Positions 4,962 to 13,438 of a DNA stretch of 28,515 nt are shown here, piece after piece. Source of the stretch: Absicoccus intestinalis (GTDB taxonomy: Bacteria; Bacillota_I; Bacilli_A; Erysipelotrichales; Erysipelotrichaceae). Both the position numbers and the translations under genes were made by a program. Location: contig NZ_JALBUS010000024.1 in assembly GCF_033971885.1 (NCBI RefSeq), positions 1 through 28,515 on the forward strand, read 5' to 3'. Positions within the stretch are counted from its first letter, which is position 1. Each line of letters opens with the position of its first letter. Below the pieces are notes generated by a model. The model had not been told where the DNA came from, searched no databases, and saw nothing but the letters and a program-made list of their open reading frames with translations.

Positions 4962-7112
4962 ATGAATGTTATTAAACGAAGTGGTGAAGAAGTATTATTC
5001 AATGTCCAGAAAATTTTCAATGCGATTTCCAAAGCAAACCAGGCGACTTTACATACGCCAATGACGGATGAAAACATCCAAGACATTGCCCAGAGTGTAA
5101 CCGCAAAATGTAAGGCTTTAAAGCGTAGTGCCAATGTCGAAGAAATCCAAGATATGGTCGAAGCGGAATTGATGCAAAAACAATTCTTTTCGGTTGCTCA
5201 CAACTACATTACCTATCGTTATGAGCGTGCTTTGGTTCGTAAAGCCAATTCAACCGATAAACAAATCATGAGTTTGTTGGAGCGTCAAAATGAAGAAGTG
5301 AAACAAGAAAATTCCAATAAGAATCCATTGGTCAACAGTGTACAGCGTGACTATATGGCTGGTGAAGTTTCCAAAGACATCACTAAGCGTTTCTTGTTGC
5401 CTCCAGAGATTTCCGAAGCCCATGAAAAAGGCATCATCCACTTTCATGATGCTGACTATTTTGCACAACACATGCATAATTGTTGTTTAGTCAATCTAGA
5501 AGACATGCTTCAAAATGGTACGGTCATTAGTGAAACAGGTATTGATAAACCTCATAGCTTTGCGACAGCTTGTAATATCGCGACCCAGATCATTGCGCAA
5601 GTGGCCAGTTCTCAATATGGTGGTCAATCCATCACTTTGTCTCACTTAGCCCCATTTGTGGATGTATCTCGTCAAAAAGCCCGTAAAGAGGTGCGTCAAG
5701 AATTTGAAGCCGCTGGTATTGAAATTTCGGATCAGAAGGTCAATGAAGTTGCAGAAATGCGTGTTCGTCGTGAAATTGAAAAAGGGGTACAAACTATCCA
5801 ATACCAGGTCATCACTTTAATGACCACCAATGGTCAAGCGCCTTTTGTCACTGTATTCATGTATTTAAACGAAGTACCGGAAGGACAAACGCGTGATGAT
5901 CTTGCTTTGATCATTGAAGAAATGTTGAAGCAACGTATTCAAGGGGTAAAAAATGAAAAGGGTGTATTCATTACTCCCGCTTTCCCTAAATTGATTTATT
6001 GCTTAGAGGACAACAACATTGAAGAAGATAGTCCATATTTCTATTTGACCAAATTAGCGGCGGAATGTACTGCCAAACGAATGGTTCCTGACTATATTTC
6101 GGAAAAGATCATGAAGGAATTAAAAGGCGGCGATGTTTATCCTTGCATGGGTTGTCGTTCTTTCTTGACACCAGATCCGGTTCATCATAAATATTATGGT
6201 CGTTTTAACCAAGGTGTCGTTACCATCAACTTGGTTGATGTCGCTTGTTCTTCAAAGAAAGATATGGATGCTTTCTGGAAGATCTTAGATGAACGTTTGG
6301 ATCTTTGTTATGAGGCTTTGATGTATCGTCACAATCGTTTGAAAGGTACACCAAGTGATGTAGCCCCTATTTTATGGCAAAACGGTGCTTTGGCACGTTT
6401 AAAGAAGGGAGAAACCATCGATAAATTGTTGTATGACAATTATTCAACGATTTCTTTAGGCTATGCTGGTATTGCTGAAATGGTCTATTACATGTTAGGG
6501 GTTTCGCATACTTCGCCAGAAGGTGAAAAATTTGGTTTAAAAGTCATGCAGTATTTGAATGATTGGTGCAATAAAAAACGCGAAGAAACCAATATTTCTT
6601 TCAGTTTGTATGGAACGCCAATGGAATCTACAACATACAAGTTTGCGAAATGTCTACAAGATCGTTTCGGCATCATTCCTCATGTAACGGATAAAAACTA
6701 CATCACAAACTCGTATCATGTCCATGTCACAGAACAAATCAATGCATTTGATAAATTGACTTTGGAATCTAAATTCCAAAAGTTGTCTCCAGGTGGAGCC
6801 ATCAGCTATGTAGAAGTGCCAAATATGGAAAACAATATCGATGCAGTCTTAGCTGTCATGAAGCATATCTACAACAACATCATGTATGCCGAATTGAATA
6901 CAAAGAGCGATTATTGCCAGGTATGTGGTTATACTGGTGAGATCCAGATCGTGGAAGATGAGAATCATAAATTGATCTGGAAGTGTCCAAATTGTGGCAA
7001 TACGGATCAAGAAAAAATGAATGTGGCTCGTCGTACTTGTGGCTATATTGGCACACAGTTCTGGAATCAAGGACGTACGCAAGAAATCAAAGAGCGTGTA
7101 TTGCATTTGTAG
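4962..7112 (+). CDS. nrdD: Anaerobic (class III) ribonucleoside-triphosphate reductase
   Basis: Reduces ribonucleoside triphosphates to deoxy forms without oxygen, using a glycyl radical. The 716 residues start with an ATP-cone regulatory domain (about 1-90, VIKRSGEEVLFNVQKI), followed by the catalytic barrel (DADYFAQHMHNCCLVNLEDML near 170; PCMGCRSFL). A C-terminal zinc site has two Cys pairs (CQVCG and CPNCG), and the glycyl-radical motif RRTCGYIG places the radical at about Gly694. The start has a strong ribosome site and the gene is single, with its own promoter and terminator. Its activase NrdG is not adjacent but lies about 5 kb downstream at 12026-12547, whereas the two are usually neighbours. 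The protein is complete and no key residue appears missing. Confidence 0.96.
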   Translation: MNVIKRSGEEVLFNVQKIFNAISKANQATLHTPMTDENIQDIAQSVTAKCKALKRSANVEEIQDMVEAELMQKQFFSVAHNYITYRYERALVRKANSTDKQIMSLLERQNEEVKQENSNKNPLVNSVQRDYMAGEVSKDITKRFLLPPEISEAHEKGIIHFHDADYFAQHMHNCCLVNLEDMLQNGTVISETGIDKPHSFATACNIATQIIAQVASSQYGGQSITLSHLAPFVDVSRQKARKEVRQEFEAAGIEISDQKVNEVAEMRVRREIEKGVQTIQYQVITLMTTNGQAPFVTVFMYLNEVPEGQTRDDLALIIEEMLKQRIQGVKNEKGVFITPAFPKLIYCLEDNNIEEDSPYFYLTKLAAECTAKRMVPDYISEKIMKELKGGDVYPCMGCRSFLTPDPVHHKYYGRFNQGVVTINLVDVACSSKKDMDAFWKILDERLDLCYEALMYRHNRLKGTPSDVAPILWQNGALARLKKGETIDKLLYDNYSTISLGYAGIAEMVYYMLGVSHTSPEGEKFGLKVMQYLNDWCNKKREETNISFSLYGTPMESTTYKFAKCLQDRFGIIPHVTDKNYITNSYHVHVTEQINAFDKLTLESKFQKLSPGGAISYVEVPNMENNIDAVLAVMKHIYNNIMYAELNTKSDYCQVCGYTGEIQIVEDENHKLIWKCPNCGNTDQEKMNVARRTCGYIGTQFWNQGRTQEIKERVLHL

Positions 7113-7118
7113 AATCTT

Positions 7119-7153
7119 AAAGCTATATGATTGATATCGTATAGCTTTTCTTT
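7119..7153 (+). terminator. Terminator of nrdD
   Basis: AAAGCTATA / TATAGCTTT form a 9-bp stem with a 12-nt loop, followed by TTCTTTT. It lies just after the nrdD stop. Confidence 0.75.
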
Positions 7154-7193
7154 TATGGAATAATATTGTCATTTCATTTTGATATTTTTTTCA

Positions 7194-7222
7194 TCACCGT
7201 TTGGCATTCTGCCAAATGGTGA
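7194..7222. promoter_or_regulatory. Strong hairpin/palindrome upstream of the LysR gene
   Basis: TCACCGTTTGGCA and TGCCAAATGGTGA pair over 13 bp with one G-U and a 3-nt loop. No T run follows on either strand, so it is not an intrinsic terminator. An operator or RNA structure is possible. Confidence 0.5.
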
Positions 7223-7236
7223 CTATCTAAATAAGC

Positions 7237-7299
7237 AATTTCTGGTCAAATATCTTATGAATGAAGGTGAAAAAAGTTTATTTTCGAAAAATTTCTGGT
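7237..7299 (+). repeat. Pair of AATTTCTGGT direct repeats
   Basis: AATTTCTGGT occurs at 7237-7246 and 7290-7299, 53 bp apart (close to five helical turns), upstream of the LysR promoter. A third copy is at 3894-3903. They could be binding sites of a regulator; no known motif is recognised. Confidence 0.4.
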
Positions 7300-7322
7300 T
7301 AATAGAAATGAGCTAGAAACGA

Positions 7323-7351
7323 TTGGACATTATATGAACAATTTTTATCTT
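7323..7351 (+). promoter_or_regulatory. Promoter of the LysR gene
   Basis: TTGGAC (7323-7328), a 17-bp spacer and TATCTT (7346-7351), followed closely by AAGGAGG in front of the ATG at 7374. Confidence 0.5.
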
Positions 7352-7373
7352 TTAATACATGCAAGGAGGTCCA

Positions 7374-8279
7374 ATGACACTTCAACAATTAAAATATCTA
7401 GTAACGGTTGCGGAATGTGGCAGTATTACTGCAGCCGCTGAAAAATTATATATTTCCCAACCGAGCTTAAGTACAGCCATTCATAGTCTAGAAAAAGAGA
7501 TGGGTGTGACCGCTTTTATTCGTTCCAAAAAAGGAATTACGATCACGCATGAAGGGGAACAGCTCTTATCGTATGCGCGAATGTTGTTGGAACAAGCGGA
7601 CAATATGAAAGAGCATTTTGGTAAGGGAAAAAAGCGAACGCCTAAATTTTCGGTTTCTTGTCAACATTATTCCTTTGCGGTCAATGCCTATGTGGATTTG
7701 ATTCGTCATTTCGATTCGGATCAATATAGTTTCATTTTACGAGAGACGCAAACTGGAGAAATCATCGATGATGTAGCCAGTGGTCGTAGTGAAATAGGAA
7801 TCCTTTATTTATCTCCGGATAATGAAGATATCTTATCCAAAATGATCAAAAACAAAGATCTGACTTTTATCGAGCTTTTTGTTGCCGATCCTCATGTCTT
7901 TTTAAGTGCCGATCATCCACTCGCTTCTAAAGAAATCATCGAGATTGATGACCTATTCCCTTACCCTTATCTTGTCTATGAACAAGGCGAACAAAATTCC
8001 TTTTATTTTTCAGAGGAATTGATTCCAATGTTGGACTTTCCCAAGAATATCCAAGTGCGAGATCGAGCTACCTTATTTAATTTATTGATTGGCCTTCATG
8101 GATTTACTGTATGTAGTGGAGTCATTGATCAGAAATTGAATGGAGACAACATCATTGCTCGTCCTTTGCGTTTTGCTTCTAAAATGCGGATTGGATGCAT
8201 CATTCGTAAACATACGATCTTGAGTCCTTATGCATTATTCTATCAAGAAGCTTTAAAGCGGCATTTATCCATAGTTTAA
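7374..8279 (+). CDS. LysR-family transcriptional regulator
   Basis: A 301-residue DNA-binding regulator. The N-terminal winged HTH (residues 1-60: LKYLVTVAECGSITAAAEKL, then SQPSLSTAIHSLEKEMG) is textbook LysR, and about 90-300 form the two-lobed effector-binding domain. ATG 7374 is chosen over 7359 because AAGGAGG sits between them and would lie inside the longer ORF, although its spacing to 7374 is short. It precedes and points towards the methionine synthase-like gene at 8376, and the convergent pair beyond it also uses homocysteine. A role in methionine or sulfur amino acid control, as for MetR or MtaR, is therefore likely but inferred. That downstream gene has its own promoter. Confidence 0.9.
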   Translation: MTLQQLKYLVTVAECGSITAAAEKLYISQPSLSTAIHSLEKEMGVTAFIRSKKGITITHEGEQLLSYARMLLEQADNMKEHFGKGKKRTPKFSVSCQHYSFAVNAYVDLIRHFDSDQYSFILRETQTGEIIDDVASGRSEIGILYLSPDNEDILSKMIKNKDLTFIELFVADPHVFLSADHPLASKEIIEIDDLFPYPYLVYEQGEQNSFYFSEELIPMLDFPKNIQVRDRATLFNLLIGLHGFTVCSGVIDQKLNGDNIIARPLRFASKMRIGCIIRKHTILSPYALFYQEALKRHLSIV

Positions 8280-8307
8280 GTCTATGATATATGTTGTTTT
8301 TTCGTAT

Positions 8308-8336
8308 TTATCATTAGAAAGATAGCTTGTTATAAT
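8308..8336 (+). promoter_or_regulatory. Extended -10 promoter of the methyltransferase gene
   Basis: TTATCA (8308-8313), a 17-bp spacer and a perfect TATAAT (8331-8336) preceded by TGT, an extended -10. The leader is short, and I see no SAM riboswitch or T-box in it. TAGGAGGT lies just before the start. Confidence 0.7.
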
Positions 8337-8375
8337 ACACCCATAAAACATATGAATTTTAGGAGGTATATATTT

Positions 8376-9494
8376 ATGAGTTCCATTCATGCACCGTATC
8401 GATATGATTTTGTGGGTAGCTTTCTTCGTCCTCAACGGGTAAAAGACATCAAAGCAGCTTATCAACAAGGGCGTTGTACAAAAGAAAAATTAGATCAAGT
8501 CATCAATGAAGAAATCACTAAGTTAGTAACCAAACAAAAAGAACTGGGATATCACATTATCACAGATGGTGAATTTCGGAGAACCTATTGGCATTTGGAT
8601 TTTATGTGGGGATTTGAAGGCGTCAAACATCAATTGACCGATGGTGGCGTTCCATTTGCTGGCGAATTAGCTGTGTTGGATGATACCTACCTGGTCGGCA
8701 AGATCCGGCCAAAACATCATCCATTTGTAGATTATTTCAAATTCCTACAACAATTTGAAGATGAAGATACTGTAGCTAAATATACGATTCCAGCTCCTGC
8801 TCAGTTCTTCCAACAAATGATCGTACCAATGAACATCGATCAAACCCGGAAGTTTTATCCAACCAATGAAACTTTGATCCACGATATCGGCTTAGCTTAT
8901 CAAGATGTGATCCAACAATTCTATCAAGCTGGTTGTCGCAATTTACAATTGGATGATTGTACATGGGGCGCCATTGTAGGTGATGCCGCAAAACAACGCT
9001 ATCAATCTCTTGGATTGGATCTGGAACAAGTCAAAGAAGAATTGTTGCAAGTGAATAATTTAGCGCTAGAAAATACACCGAAAGATATGACCATTACATC
9101 TCATATTTGTCGTGGAAATTATCATTCAACGTATTTTACGAGCGGTCCTTACGATGGTGTGGCAGACTATGTATTTGCGAAAGAAAATGTCAGTGCTTTG
9201 TATCTGGAATATGATGATGAAAGATCGGGCGGTTTTGAACCCTTAGCGAAAGTATCCCCAGATAAAAAAGTTGTTTTAGGTTTGATCACTACCAAAACAC
9301 CGAAATTGGAAGAGAAGGCCAAGATCATTGCACGTATTCATGAAGCAGCCAAGTACATTCCTTTGGATCGTCTCTATTTAAGTCCTCAATGTGGTTTTGC
9401 TTCTTGTGAGATTGGGAATAAGATTACAGAAGATGAGCAATGGGCAAAACTCAAATTGGTCAAAGAAATTGCCCAAGAAGTTTGGAAATCATGA
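8376..9494 (+). CDS. Methionine synthase-like methyltransferase (MetE C-domain / YxjG family)
   Basis: A 372-residue cytosolic enzyme of the cobalamin-independent methionine synthase superfamily, single-domain type (as Bacillus YxjG/YxjH, about 375 aa), which moves a methyl group to homocysteine or a similar thiol. Family marks are DFVGSFLRP at the N-terminus, DGEFRRTYWHLDF (about 64-76), LQLDDCTWG (about 190-198), the probable zinc ligands His243 and Cys245 in SHICRGNYH, Glu278 and Cys339 in SPQCGFAS. The start follows TAGGAGGT; the eight upstream codons of the open frame are rejected because they contain that site. The methyl donor of this short family is not settled (folate or another compound). 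A LysR regulator lies upstream, and a homocysteine methyltransferase faces it downstream. Confidence 0.88.
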   Translation: MSSIHAPYRYDFVGSFLRPQRVKDIKAAYQQGRCTKEKLDQVINEEITKLVTKQKELGYHIITDGEFRRTYWHLDFMWGFEGVKHQLTDGGVPFAGELAVLDDTYLVGKIRPKHHPFVDYFKFLQQFEDEDTVAKYTIPAPAQFFQQMIVPMNIDQTRKFYPTNETLIHDIGLAYQDVIQQFYQAGCRNLQLDDCTWGAIVGDAAKQRYQSLGLDLEQVKEELLQVNNLALENTPKDMTITSHICRGNYHSTYFTSGPYDGVADYVFAKENVSALYLEYDDERSGGFEPLAKVSPDKKVVLGLITTKTPKLEEKAKIIARIHEAAKYIPLDRLYLSPQCGFASCEIGNKITEDEQWAKLKLVKEIAQEVWKS

Positions 9495-9536
9495 AAAAAA
9501 TGCATCTTGCTTTCAACAAGGTGCATTCTTTATTTA
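9494..9536. terminator. Bidirectional terminator between convergent genes
   Basis: ATGCATCTTG and CAAGGTGCAT (9500-9526) form a 10-bp stem with one G-U. A T-rich tail follows on the plus strand (TCTTTATTTA), and the A run at 9494-9500 gives T residues on the minus strand, so it can serve both genes. Confidence 0.8.
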
Positions 9537-10483
9537 TTGGATAAGAATTTATTTCTTGCCTGAACCACTTGTTTGATATGATCCACTCCTGTTTGACAAC
9601 AACCGCCAACAGCACTAGCACCTGCTTTCATCCAAATTTCTGCCCAATTTTCATAGGGAATAGGTTGGGTTGGGCCATGCCATGTTTTTGTCAGTGGATC
9701 ATAGGTTTCGCCACTATTTGGATATACACCAATTGGTAAATCGGTATATTTCTTCCATTCTTGAATTAAGGATTCGACATATTTTGGATCTGTACAATTG
9801 ATACCGACCATCGCTAAATGAGGCAAACCAGACAATGCTTTGGCACATTCTTCGATAGTTTGGCCTTCATGAGTATATTTGCCGTCTTTACAAGTGAAAC
9901 TAATCCAATATGTGGCACCCAGTTCTTCTGCTAATTCAGCTTCAATCAAGGCTTCGGATAAAGAAGGCTGGGTCTCCATAATTAAAAGATCCGCTCCTGC
10001 TTGCCATAAAAGTTCCATACGCCGCTTATGAAAAGCAATCAGCGTATTTGTATCTATGCCATAATTCCCTCGATATTCCGATCCATCGGCTAAATAAGCA
10101 CCATAAGGGCCAACAGCTCCTAAGCATAATGGATAAACCCGTCCACTTGCCTTCCCTTCCTCTTGCCACCATTGTTGTCGTGCTTCATGAAACAATGCCA
10201 CGGACTTTGTAATCAAAGCTTCGGCTTCGGATTCACTATATCCTTTAGCCATTAAGCCAGGTATAGAAGCTTGATAGCTATCGGTAATACCACAATCGGC
10301 TCCTGCTTTAAAGTAATCCATATGCACTTGTTTGACCCATTCTGGCTTATTAACCAAAGCACTGGCTGTCCAAAGGCTTTGATTCAAATCATATCCTTTT
10401 AGCTCCAAGCCTGTAGCCATGGATCCATCAATGATCATGATCTTTTCTTGATTCAATACATCTTGTAAAGATTGTCTATTCAT
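9530..10483 (-). CDS. mmuM: Homocysteine S-methyltransferase
   Basis: Transfers methyl from S-methylmethionine (or SAM) to homocysteine, giving methionine. The 317 residues match MmuM/YbgG in length. The three zinc-binding cysteines are present: Cys230 in GINC and Cys295-Cys296 in GGCC. IDGSMATGLE near the N-terminus and DSYQAS are typical. The start is ATG 10483, inside the end of the transporter gene: the stop of that gene and this start share ATGAATAG, with an AAGGAAG ribosome site in the transporter sequence, so translation is probably coupled. Together with the transporter it suggests salvage of an external methyl donor such as S-methylmethionine, as in the mmuP-mmuM pair, although the transporter here is of another family. 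Confidence 0.92.
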   Translation of the reverse strand: MNRQSLQDVLNQEKIMIIDGSMATGLELKGYDLNQSLWTASALVNKPEWVKQVHMDYFKAGADCGITDSYQASIPGLMAKGYSESEAEALITKSVALFHEARQQWWQEEGKASGRVYPLCLGAVGPYGAYLADGSEYRGNYGIDTNTLIAFHKRRMELLWQAGADLLIMETQPSLSEALIEAELAEELGATYWISFTCKDGKYTHEGQTIEECAKALSGLPHLAMVGINCTDPKYVESLIQEWKKYTDLPIGVYPNSGETYDPLTKTWHGPTQPIPYENWAEIWMKAGASAVGGCCQTGVDHIKQVVQARNKFLSNK

Positions 10484-11900
10484 ATTCACTTTCTTCCTTT
10501 CCAAATACAACGGGTTCTGGATTTAATCCTGCTTCTTTTTCAGGAATAAAACGGAACCAGAAATCATGGAATAGATCCATGATCACTTTTTGTTTTGAAT
10601 AAATAAATATCAAAGTAATAATAATGTATATCGCCGATAAAATATCCGTCATGGCCCATAGAGAATCCGCTTTGATATTGTAAAATAAGACACAAGGCAA
10701 CATATAATAAATCATATAGATCTTAGTTGCCAGTTTATTCTGTTCGGTATCGCCAAATGCATAATTTACAGATTTTTCGCAACTATAATACATACCAATG
10801 ATCGTTGTCCATGCAAATACGGCAATCGCGATTGCCATAAACCAACCACCCGCTTGACCATAGGCCACTTTAAATGCCACAGTGGTCAATCGAGCACTTG
10901 ATATATTGGGATAATCAATATATACATTCGTCAGTATCAACGATAAGGCTGTTACCGAACAAACCACGATCGTGTCTAAGAAAACTTCGCCCCATCCCCA
11001 GCTAGACTGTCGTACTGGATGATCCGTTTTTGCACTGGCATGGGCAATCATGCCATAGCCGGTTCCGGCATCATTGGAGTAAAGACCTCGTGCAACTCCA
11101 TAGCGAATTGCATCACGCACTGTAGCTCCAGCAAAGCCACCAATTCCAGCCATGGGTGTAAATGCCGATTTAAAAATCAACAAGAAGGCTTGTGGAACAA
11201 TGGTAATATGCATGATCAAGATTCCTAACCCACCTAAAATATATACCAGTGCCATAAATGGAACCACCTTTTCCATGACCGAGGATATTCGTTTCAGCCC
11301 ACCAAAGATAGTCAAAAAGCAAGTCAAACCTAAAACGGAAACCGACAAAATCGGTGCTATTTGAAAACCTTCTTTGAGTGAACTCGTGACTGCTTCCGTT
11401 TGTACGCAACATGTCCAAGGTCCTAGGATAAAACAAGCAAATGCTAAAATAACAGCTCCGGTTTTCCAGCCCAAAGCATTGCGCATCACAAATGAACGAT
11501 CACACATATATTCATCCATGGATTTATTGTATTTCACACGATATCGTTGGCCTAAAATAATTTCACAGGCTTTGGTCGACATGCCGAATAGCCCTGAGAT
11601 CCACATCCAAAAGATAGCGCCTGGTCCACCAGAAACCAAAGCCGAAGCTACACCGCCAATATTACCAACACCAATCGTGTTGGCCATGGCCGTACAAGCC
11701 GCTGCAAATCCGGATACGCTCCCGGTTCCTTGGCCTGGTTGAAACATTTTGCCAAAGGTATTTTGAAAATGAAACTTGATTTTACGAAAGTTATAGCGGA
11801 AGCCAAAGCGAATGGATAAATAAATACCGGTTCCAATGAGAACGATGGTCATGGGTGTGCCCCATAGAATATTGGATATTTGTGTTAGTATTCGAAACAT
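10476..11900 (-). CDS. AGCS-family sodium:amino acid symporter
   Basis: A 474-residue inner-membrane carrier of the alanine/glycine:cation symporter family, with about ten hydrophobic helices. Family marks include GTGSVSGFAAACTAMANTIG, GNIGGVASALVSGGPGAIFW and YSNDAGTGYGMIAHA. The ribosome site at the annotated start is weak (only GAGAAAA nearby), so initiation slightly further in cannot be excluded. It overlaps mmuM by 8 bp, which ties it to methionine metabolism. Known members carry alanine, glycine or glutamine with sodium. Uptake of methionine or S-methylmethionine is inferred from this coupling only. The upstream gap shared with nrdG is about 125 bp and must hold its promoter; I cannot fix one with confidence. 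Confidence 0.9.
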   Translation of the reverse strand: MFRILTQISNILWGTPMTIVLIGTGIYLSIRFGFRYNFRKIKFHFQNTFGKMFQPGQGTGSVSGFAAACTAMANTIGVGNIGGVASALVSGGPGAIFWMWISGLFGMSTKACEIILGQRYRVKYNKSMDEYMCDRSFVMRNALGWKTGAVILAFACFILGPWTCCVQTEAVTSSLKEGFQIAPILSVSVLGLTCFLTIFGGLKRISSVMEKVVPFMALVYILGGLGILIMHITIVPQAFLLIFKSAFTPMAGIGGFAGATVRDAIRYGVARGLYSNDAGTGYGMIAHASAKTDHPVRQSSWGWGEVFLDTIVVCSVTALSLILTNVYIDYPNISSARLTTVAFKVAYGQAGGWFMAIAIAVFAWTTIIGMYYSCEKSVNYAFGDTEQNKLATKIYMIYYMLPCVLFYNIKADSLWAMTDILSAIYIIITLIFIYSKQKVIMDLFHDFWFRFIPEKEAGLNPEPVVFGKEESEYE

Positions 11901-11999
11901 GAAAATATTTTCTCACATATCTTTTTTGCTTACAATGTTTTTTCAATTATCTTGTGCATAATATATCAAAGTAGATGTATTTTATCTTTGCATGTATCA

Positions 12000-12005
12000 T
12001 ATAAT
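12000..12005 (+). promoter_or_regulatory. -10 element of nrdG
   Basis: A perfect TATAAT 20 bp before the nrdG start, with AAGAAGGAA as ribosome site. The -35 is poor, so an activator or an atypical promoter is possible. Confidence 0.45.
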
Positions 12006-12025
12006 CAGAAAAGAAGGAATGACGT

Positions 12026-12547
12026 ATGAATTATGGAAATATAAAAAAATATGATATTGCGAATGGCGAAGGTGTTCGTATTAGTTTATTTGTATCGGGT
12101 TGTACGAATCATTGTAAAAATTGTTTCCAACCCGAAACATGGGATTTTGCCTATGGAAAGCCCTACACCAAAGAAACTGAAGCGGAAATTCTTGATTTTT
12201 TGAAAAACGATTTCTGTAAAGGCTTGTCCCTTTTAGGTGGTGATCCCTTTGAATTTTCAAATCAAGAAGAATTGGTCCAACTTTGTAAGAAAGCCAAGGA
12301 ACTTTATCCGAAGAAAGATATTTGGGCTTGGACCGGCTTTATTTTAGATCAAGATCTATTGGATGGAGGTCGTCGTCATGGTCCTATGACTGATGAATTG
12401 TTGTCTTATATTGATGTGCTGGTCGATGGTCCTTTCGTAGAAGAAAAAAAGAACATTCAGTTAGCTTTTCGTGGATCGGAAAATCAACGTGTCATTGATT
12501 TGAAGAAGAGCTTAGCACAAAATGAGATTGTCTTATATCTTGACTAA
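12026..12547 (+). CDS. nrdG: Anaerobic ribonucleotide reductase activating protein
   Basis: A radical-SAM enzyme that uses a 4Fe-4S cluster and S-adenosylmethionine to put the glycyl radical on NrdD. The CX3CX2C cluster motif is Cys26, Cys30 and Cys33 (SGCTNHCKNCF). LLGGDPF (about 72-78) and VDGPF also fit NrdG. The length (173) is normal for the family. It has its own upstream -10 and ends just before the riboflavin unit. It is the natural partner of NrdD at 4962-7112, from which it is separated by four methionine-related genes. Confidence 0.94.
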   Translation: MNYGNIKKYDIANGEGVRISLFVSGCTNHCKNCFQPETWDFAYGKPYTKETEAEILDFLKNDFCKGLSLLGGDPFEFSNQEELVQLCKKAKELYPKKDIWAWTGFILDQDLLDGGRRHGPMTDELLSYIDVLVDGPFVEEKKNIQLAFRGSENQRVIDLKKSLAQNEIVLYLD

Positions 12548-12566
12548 ACGAGAAAATTGATATAAG
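12540..12566 (+). promoter_or_regulatory. Candidate promoter of the FMN riboswitch-ribU unit
   Basis: TTGACT (12540-12545) and TATAAG (12561-12566) are 15 bp apart, slightly short. They begin within the last codons of nrdG, so read-through from nrdG is an alternative. Confidence 0.4.
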
Positions 12567-12589
12567 GTGTATTTGTAACAAATCAATAA

Positions 12590-12703
12590 CGTCTTTGGGG
12601 CAGGGTGAAATTCCCTACCGATGGTAAAGTCCATGACCCTCATATGAGGCTGAACTGGTGAAATTCCAGTACCGACGGTTAGAGTCCGGATGGGAAAAGA
12701 CAG
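12590..12703 (+). ncRNA. FMN riboswitch (RFN element)
   Basis: The conserved RFN blocks are all visible in order: GGGGCAGGGTGAAATTCCC, TACCGATGGTAAAGTCCATG, the variable CCTCATATGAGG hairpin, GCTGAACTGGTGAAATTCCAG, TACCGACGGTTAGAGTC and CGGATGGGAAAAGAC. The outer stem pairs GTCTTT with AAAGAC. It binds flavin mononucleotide and shuts down the riboflavin transporter gene downstream through the terminator at 12719-12750. Confidence 0.97.
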
Positions 12704-12718
12704 AAACAGATGTTTTTC

Positions 12719-12750
12719 ATGGTGTGCCCCTTGTGGTACACCATTTTTTT
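12719..12750 (+). terminator. Riboswitch expression-platform terminator
   Basis: ATGGTGT / ACACCAT form a 7-bp stem with a 12-nt loop, followed by seven T. It sits between the FMN aptamer and ribU, so FMN binding should favour it. Confidence 0.85.
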
Positions 12751-12781
12751 GTTTCAAAGATGCAAGAAAGGGAGTAAAGAA

Positions 12782-13372
12782 ATGGAAGTTAATAACCGAA
12801 CAAAGAAAGTCACACGATGTGGCATGTTGATTGGAATTGCGATCATCTTGCAGTATATTGAAATTTCAATTCCAATCATGCCTAGTTTCATTAAATTGGA
12901 TTTTTCTGATTTACCAGAATTGATTGGTGCTTTTGCCTATGGTCCATTCACTGGTGTATTGATTGCTTTGATCAAAAACATCATTCATATGGCAGTGAGT
13001 CAGTCTGGTTTTGTGGGTGAATTATCCAATTTCCTTTTAGGTGCTACGTTTGCAGCTGTAGCTGGCTATGTATTTCAAAAAAATCCAACCAAATCTGGTG
13101 TCTTCAAAGCAAGTGCATTGGGTGCTGTTGCCATGGCACTGATCAGTTGGCCCATCAATTATTGGATCATTTATCCATTATATTATAATGTATTAGGCTT
13201 TCCTGAAGTTGCCATCTTACAAATGTATCAATTATTGATCCCATCCATCAAAAGTATTGGCCAAGCTCTATTGATCTTCAATGTGCCATTCACTTTAATC
13301 AAAGGGATCCTTAATGGTGTGATCATGATTTTGATCTATAACCGTATTCAATTTATTTTTCATGAAAAATAG
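12782..13372 (+). CDS. ribU: Riboflavin ECF transporter, substrate-binding S component
   Basis: A 196-residue membrane protein with about six hydrophobic segments that captures riboflavin for an ECF (energy-coupling factor) importer; the shared ATPase and EcfT parts are not in the window. The start is MEVNNRTKK, after AAGGGAG; the open frame to 12710 is rejected because it runs through the riboswitch terminator. The FMN riboswitch directly upstream makes the substrate assignment strong. Sequence marks such as KLDFSDLPELIGAFAYGP and GFVGELSNFLLG are typical of RibU. No riboflavin synthesis genes are here, consistent with reliance on uptake, though they may be elsewhere. Confidence 0.94.
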   Translation: MEVNNRTKKVTRCGMLIGIAIILQYIEISIPIMPSFIKLDFSDLPELIGAFAYGPFTGVLIALIKNIIHMAVSQSGFVGELSNFLLGATFAAVAGYVFQKNPTKSGVFKASALGAVAMALISWPINYWIIYPLYYNVLGFPEVAILQMYQLLIPSIKSIGQALLIFNVPFTLIKGILNGVIMILIYNRIQFIFHEK

Positions 13373-13399
13373 TATTCTCCAATGATTCAACTTCATTGT

Positions 13400-13438
13400 A
13401 AGCATGATGGAACTGCATCATTCCATCATGCTTTTTAT
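13400..13438 (+). terminator. Terminator of ribU
   Basis: A perfect 13-bp stem, AAGCATGATGGAA / TTCCATCATGCTT, with an 8-nt loop and a TTTTATTTT tail. It overlaps the stop codon of the convergent HAD gene. Confidence 0.88.

Noticed and set aside
8280..8375. SAM riboswitch or T-box before the methyltransferase gene
   Set aside because: The gap is under 100 bases, with a promoter close to the start and no S-box or T-box core sequences.
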